Positions 6,282 through 7,802 of a stretch of 7,802 nucleotides of DNA are shown piece by piece. Under the pieces are notes generated by a model. That model was not told the DNA's origin, did no database searches, and was given only the letters and a program-made list of their open reading frames with translations. Position 1 is the first letter of the stretch. Each line of letters opens with the position of its first letter. The position numbers and the translations under genes were made by a program. Origin of the DNA: Bacteroidota bacterium (GTDB lineage Bacteria; Bacteroidota; Bacteroidia; Bacteroidales; Dysgonomonadaceae); assembly GCA_023418255.1 (NCBI GenBank), contig JAEZZZ010000039.1, positions 1 through 7,802 of the forward strand, given 5' to 3'.

Positions 6282-6315
6282 AACTGATTATACAGGGCAA
6301 TTCGTTAAATAAAAA

Positions 6316-7419
6316 TCACACATTAAACCGAAAATGCATCACATCGCCGTCTTGAACCTCATACTCTTTTCCTTCGACACTCATTTTGCCCGCTTCTTTC
6401 ACAGCTGTTTCCGAGCCATACGCGATATAATCGGCATATTTAATAACTTCGGCACGGATAAATCCTTTTTCAAAATCGGTATGAATCACGCCGGCACACT
6501 GCGGGGCTTTCCAACCTTTATGAAACGTCCATGCACGCACCTCTTGCGGCCCGGCAGTTAAGAAAGTATTTAAGTTCAGCAATTTATATGCCGCTTTGAT
6601 CAGGCGAGTAACCCCCGATTGCTCCAAACCCAATTCATTTAAAAAAAGCTCGCGTTCCTCATAAGTTTCCAATTCAGCAATTTCAGATTCTATTTTGGCA
6701 GCTACAACTAAAATATCGGCATTCTCGCTCTTTACACTTTCGCGCACCATTTCAACGTATCGATTGCCTTTGGTAGCACTCTCTTCGTCAACATTGCAGA
6801 CATAAAGCACCGGTTTTGCCGTAAGCAAAAAAAGATTGTCCGCCACTTTTTGCTCATCTTTCGTGTCAAACATGACAGTACGTGCAGAAGCACCTTGCAG
6901 CAGGGCGTCACGCAATTTGGAATAGACGCCTAACGCCAATTTTGCATCTTTATCGCCACCCGTTTTGGCTTGCTTTTCAATTTTTGCTATACGCGCGTCA
7001 AGCGTTTCCAAATCTTTGAGTTGCAACTCGGCATCAATGATTTCTTTGTCGCGCACCGGATCAACTGAGCCATCCACATGTGTTACATTCTCATCATCAA
7101 AACATCGTAGCACATGCAAAATAGCATCTGTTTCACGAATGTTGGCAAGGAATTTATTCCCCAGTCCATCACCTTTACTGGCACCTTTTACCAAACCGGC
7201 AATATCAACAATTTCGACCGTTGTTGGGACAATTTTTTGAGGTTGCACAAGTTTTGCCAATTCATTTAACCGCTCATCGGGAACGGTAATAACCCCAACA
7301 TTGGGTTCGATAGTGCAAAAAGGAAAGTTTGCCGCTTGTGCTTTCGCATTGGACAAGCAATTGAAGAGGGTTGATTTTCCAACATTTGGAAGTCCCACAA
7401 TTCCACATTGAAGAGCCAT
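6316..7419 (-). CDS. ychF: Redox-responsive, ribosome-associated P-loop ATPase YchF (OLA1 family)
   Basis: The 367-residue product has the length and domain order of YchF. The P-loop GLPNVGKST lies at 9-17. The switch II/G3 motif DIAGLVKGASKGDGLGNKF at 72-90 is the Obg-family signature. The G4 position reads NVDE at 209-212 instead of NKxD; this change is typical of YchF and goes with preference for ATP over GTP. A helical coiled-coil insertion spans about 125-190, and a C-terminal TGS domain spans about 282-367 (TFLTAGPQEVRAWTFHKGWK, then ADYIAYGSE and a final MHFRFNV). The family binds ribosomes and has been linked to stress and translation control; it is cytosolic. The start MALQCGIVGLPNVGKS is the standard YchF N-terminus. 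The gene converges on the IS remnant, ending 35 bases from the hairpin at 6251-6281, and stands alone. It looks intact, with no unusual residues at the nucleotide site. Confidence 0.97.
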   Translation of the reverse strand: MALQCGIVGLPNVGKSTLFNCLSNAKAQAANFPFCTIEPNVGVITVPDERLNELAKLVQPQKIVPTTVEIVDIAGLVKGASKGDGLGNKFLANIRETDAILHVLRCFDDENVTHVDGSVDPVRDKEIIDAELQLKDLETLDARIAKIEKQAKTGGDKDAKLALGVYSKLRDALLQGASARTVMFDTKDEQKVADNLFLLTAKPVLYVCNVDEESATKGNRYVEMVRESVKSENADILVVAAKIESEIAELETYEERELFLNELGLEQSGVTRLIKAAYKLLNLNTFLTAGPQEVRAWTFHKGWKAPQCAGVIHTDFEKGFIRAEVIKYADYIAYGSETAVKEAGKMSVEGKEYEVQDGDVMHFRFNV

Positions 7420-7802
7420 TTTTATATTTAATTTTCAAATTCGTAATGTTTCTATTGATTATTTCTCTAAATATCTTATCTTTTGAAATCGACCTCCACC
7501 ATAAATAACTATTTAGTAAACAAATGAATATCGCAAAAGGCATCTTTTTAGAGAACAAAAAAAATACTGTGCAAAATTTCAAGACTGCAAAGGTAACAAA
7601 AAATAAGGGAATATATTTTTGATTGGGAAGTCAATTTAAAGTTAATTATAGGAAAATTAATATTTTATATATTCAATCATTGTTGTCCGATAAAACTCGG
7701 TTAATCGACCAATCTATTTGTATGTTATTGATAAACAGATGCTAAATTTCGCATATCTTCATATTAAAAAAGCAAGCCCTGCCTGTCGAATAAGTTTTGC
7801 TG
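7420..7802. other. AT-rich gene-free region upstream of ychF
   Basis: The first part (7420-7587) would be the ychF leader if the TACCTTTG box on the minus strand at 7595-7588 is used. Beyond it, about 7600-7740 is strongly AT-rich with runs of A and T and no credible reading frame on either strand. The final 60 bases also show no recognisable coding or RNA signature. A gene or terminator to the right may begin just outside the window. Confidence 0.5.
7588..7595 (-). promoter_or_regulatory. Bacteroidetes-type -7 box (TACCTTTG) upstream of ychF
   Basis: Read on the minus strand, 7595 to 7588 is TACCTTTG, an excellent match to the TAnnTTTG -7 consensus and one of its commonest forms. Transcription would start near 7580 and give a leader of about 160 bases before the ychF ATG at 7419. 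No TTTG is present at the usual -33 distance, where the sequence is A-rich instead. It is the best promoter candidate upstream of ychF in the window. Confidence 0.5.

Noticed and set aside
5256..6310. Plain linear terminal inverted repeats for the IS4 remnant (ATTAGGGCTGATTTTC against the complement of the region near 6296)
   Set aside because: Only about 10 of 17 positions agree without gaps; the palindromes at 5255-5287 and 6251-6281 are a better candidate for the ends.
7274..7582. Minus-strand reading frame of about 100 codons overlapping the ychF start
   Set aside because: It starts on a TTG, overlaps the N-terminal coding of ychF in another frame, and its peptide is rich in Phe/Ile/Asn/Lys as expected from AT-rich noncoding DNA.
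7614..7621. Plus-strand TATTTTTG box in the AT-rich right end
   Set aside because: No -33 element and no plus-strand gene follows within the window; a chance match is likely in such AT-rich sequence.

Overview
This window looks like a chromosomal segment of a Bacteroidetes bacterium, probably Bacteroidales. The case rests on several independent signs: -7 promoter boxes of the TAnnTTTG type, a MutL and a YchF whose sequences are Bacteroidetes-like, a lipoprotein with charged residues straight after the lipobox, and IS4- and IS66-type transposon remnants of the kind common in Bacteroidales. Genus cannot be assigned from this sequence.

Layout. (1) The left edge (1-113, minus strand) is the N-terminal end of an IS66-family TnpB accessory protein that runs off the window. 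About 440 bases without a convincing gene follow (114-551). (2) A tight plus-strand operon-like block comes next: a small C-terminally anchored membrane protein (583-912), mutL (928-2766) and a Rieske-like lipoprotein (2776-3219), with gaps of 15 and 9 bases and a TAnnTTTG promoter box at 552-559. (3) After a 228-base gap with its own promoter-like box there is a 404-residue cation/proton antiporter (3448-4662). (4) A TPR lipoprotein gene starts at 4743 but is broken near codon 161 by a decayed IS4-family element (about 5256-6281). That element's transposase has an internal deletion, at least two frameshifts and a nonsense codon exactly where the catalytic glutamate should be. The rest of the TPR gene is not found on the far side of the element. 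(5) ychF (6316-7419, minus) converges on the remnant. Its leader and an AT-rich gene-free stretch fill 7420-7802.

How it fits together. The functional content is housekeeping: mismatch repair (MutL), a translation-associated P-loop ATPase (YchF), ion/pH homeostasis (antiporter), and two envelope proteins with unknown roles. The block is flanked and partly eroded by two unrelated insertion-sequence remnants. I do not see evidence for a new defence, mobile or biosynthetic system. The points most worth following are the degenerate cysteine pattern of the Rieske-like lipoprotein, the MutL that lacks the endonuclease motifs, and the IS-linked truncation of the TPR gene.
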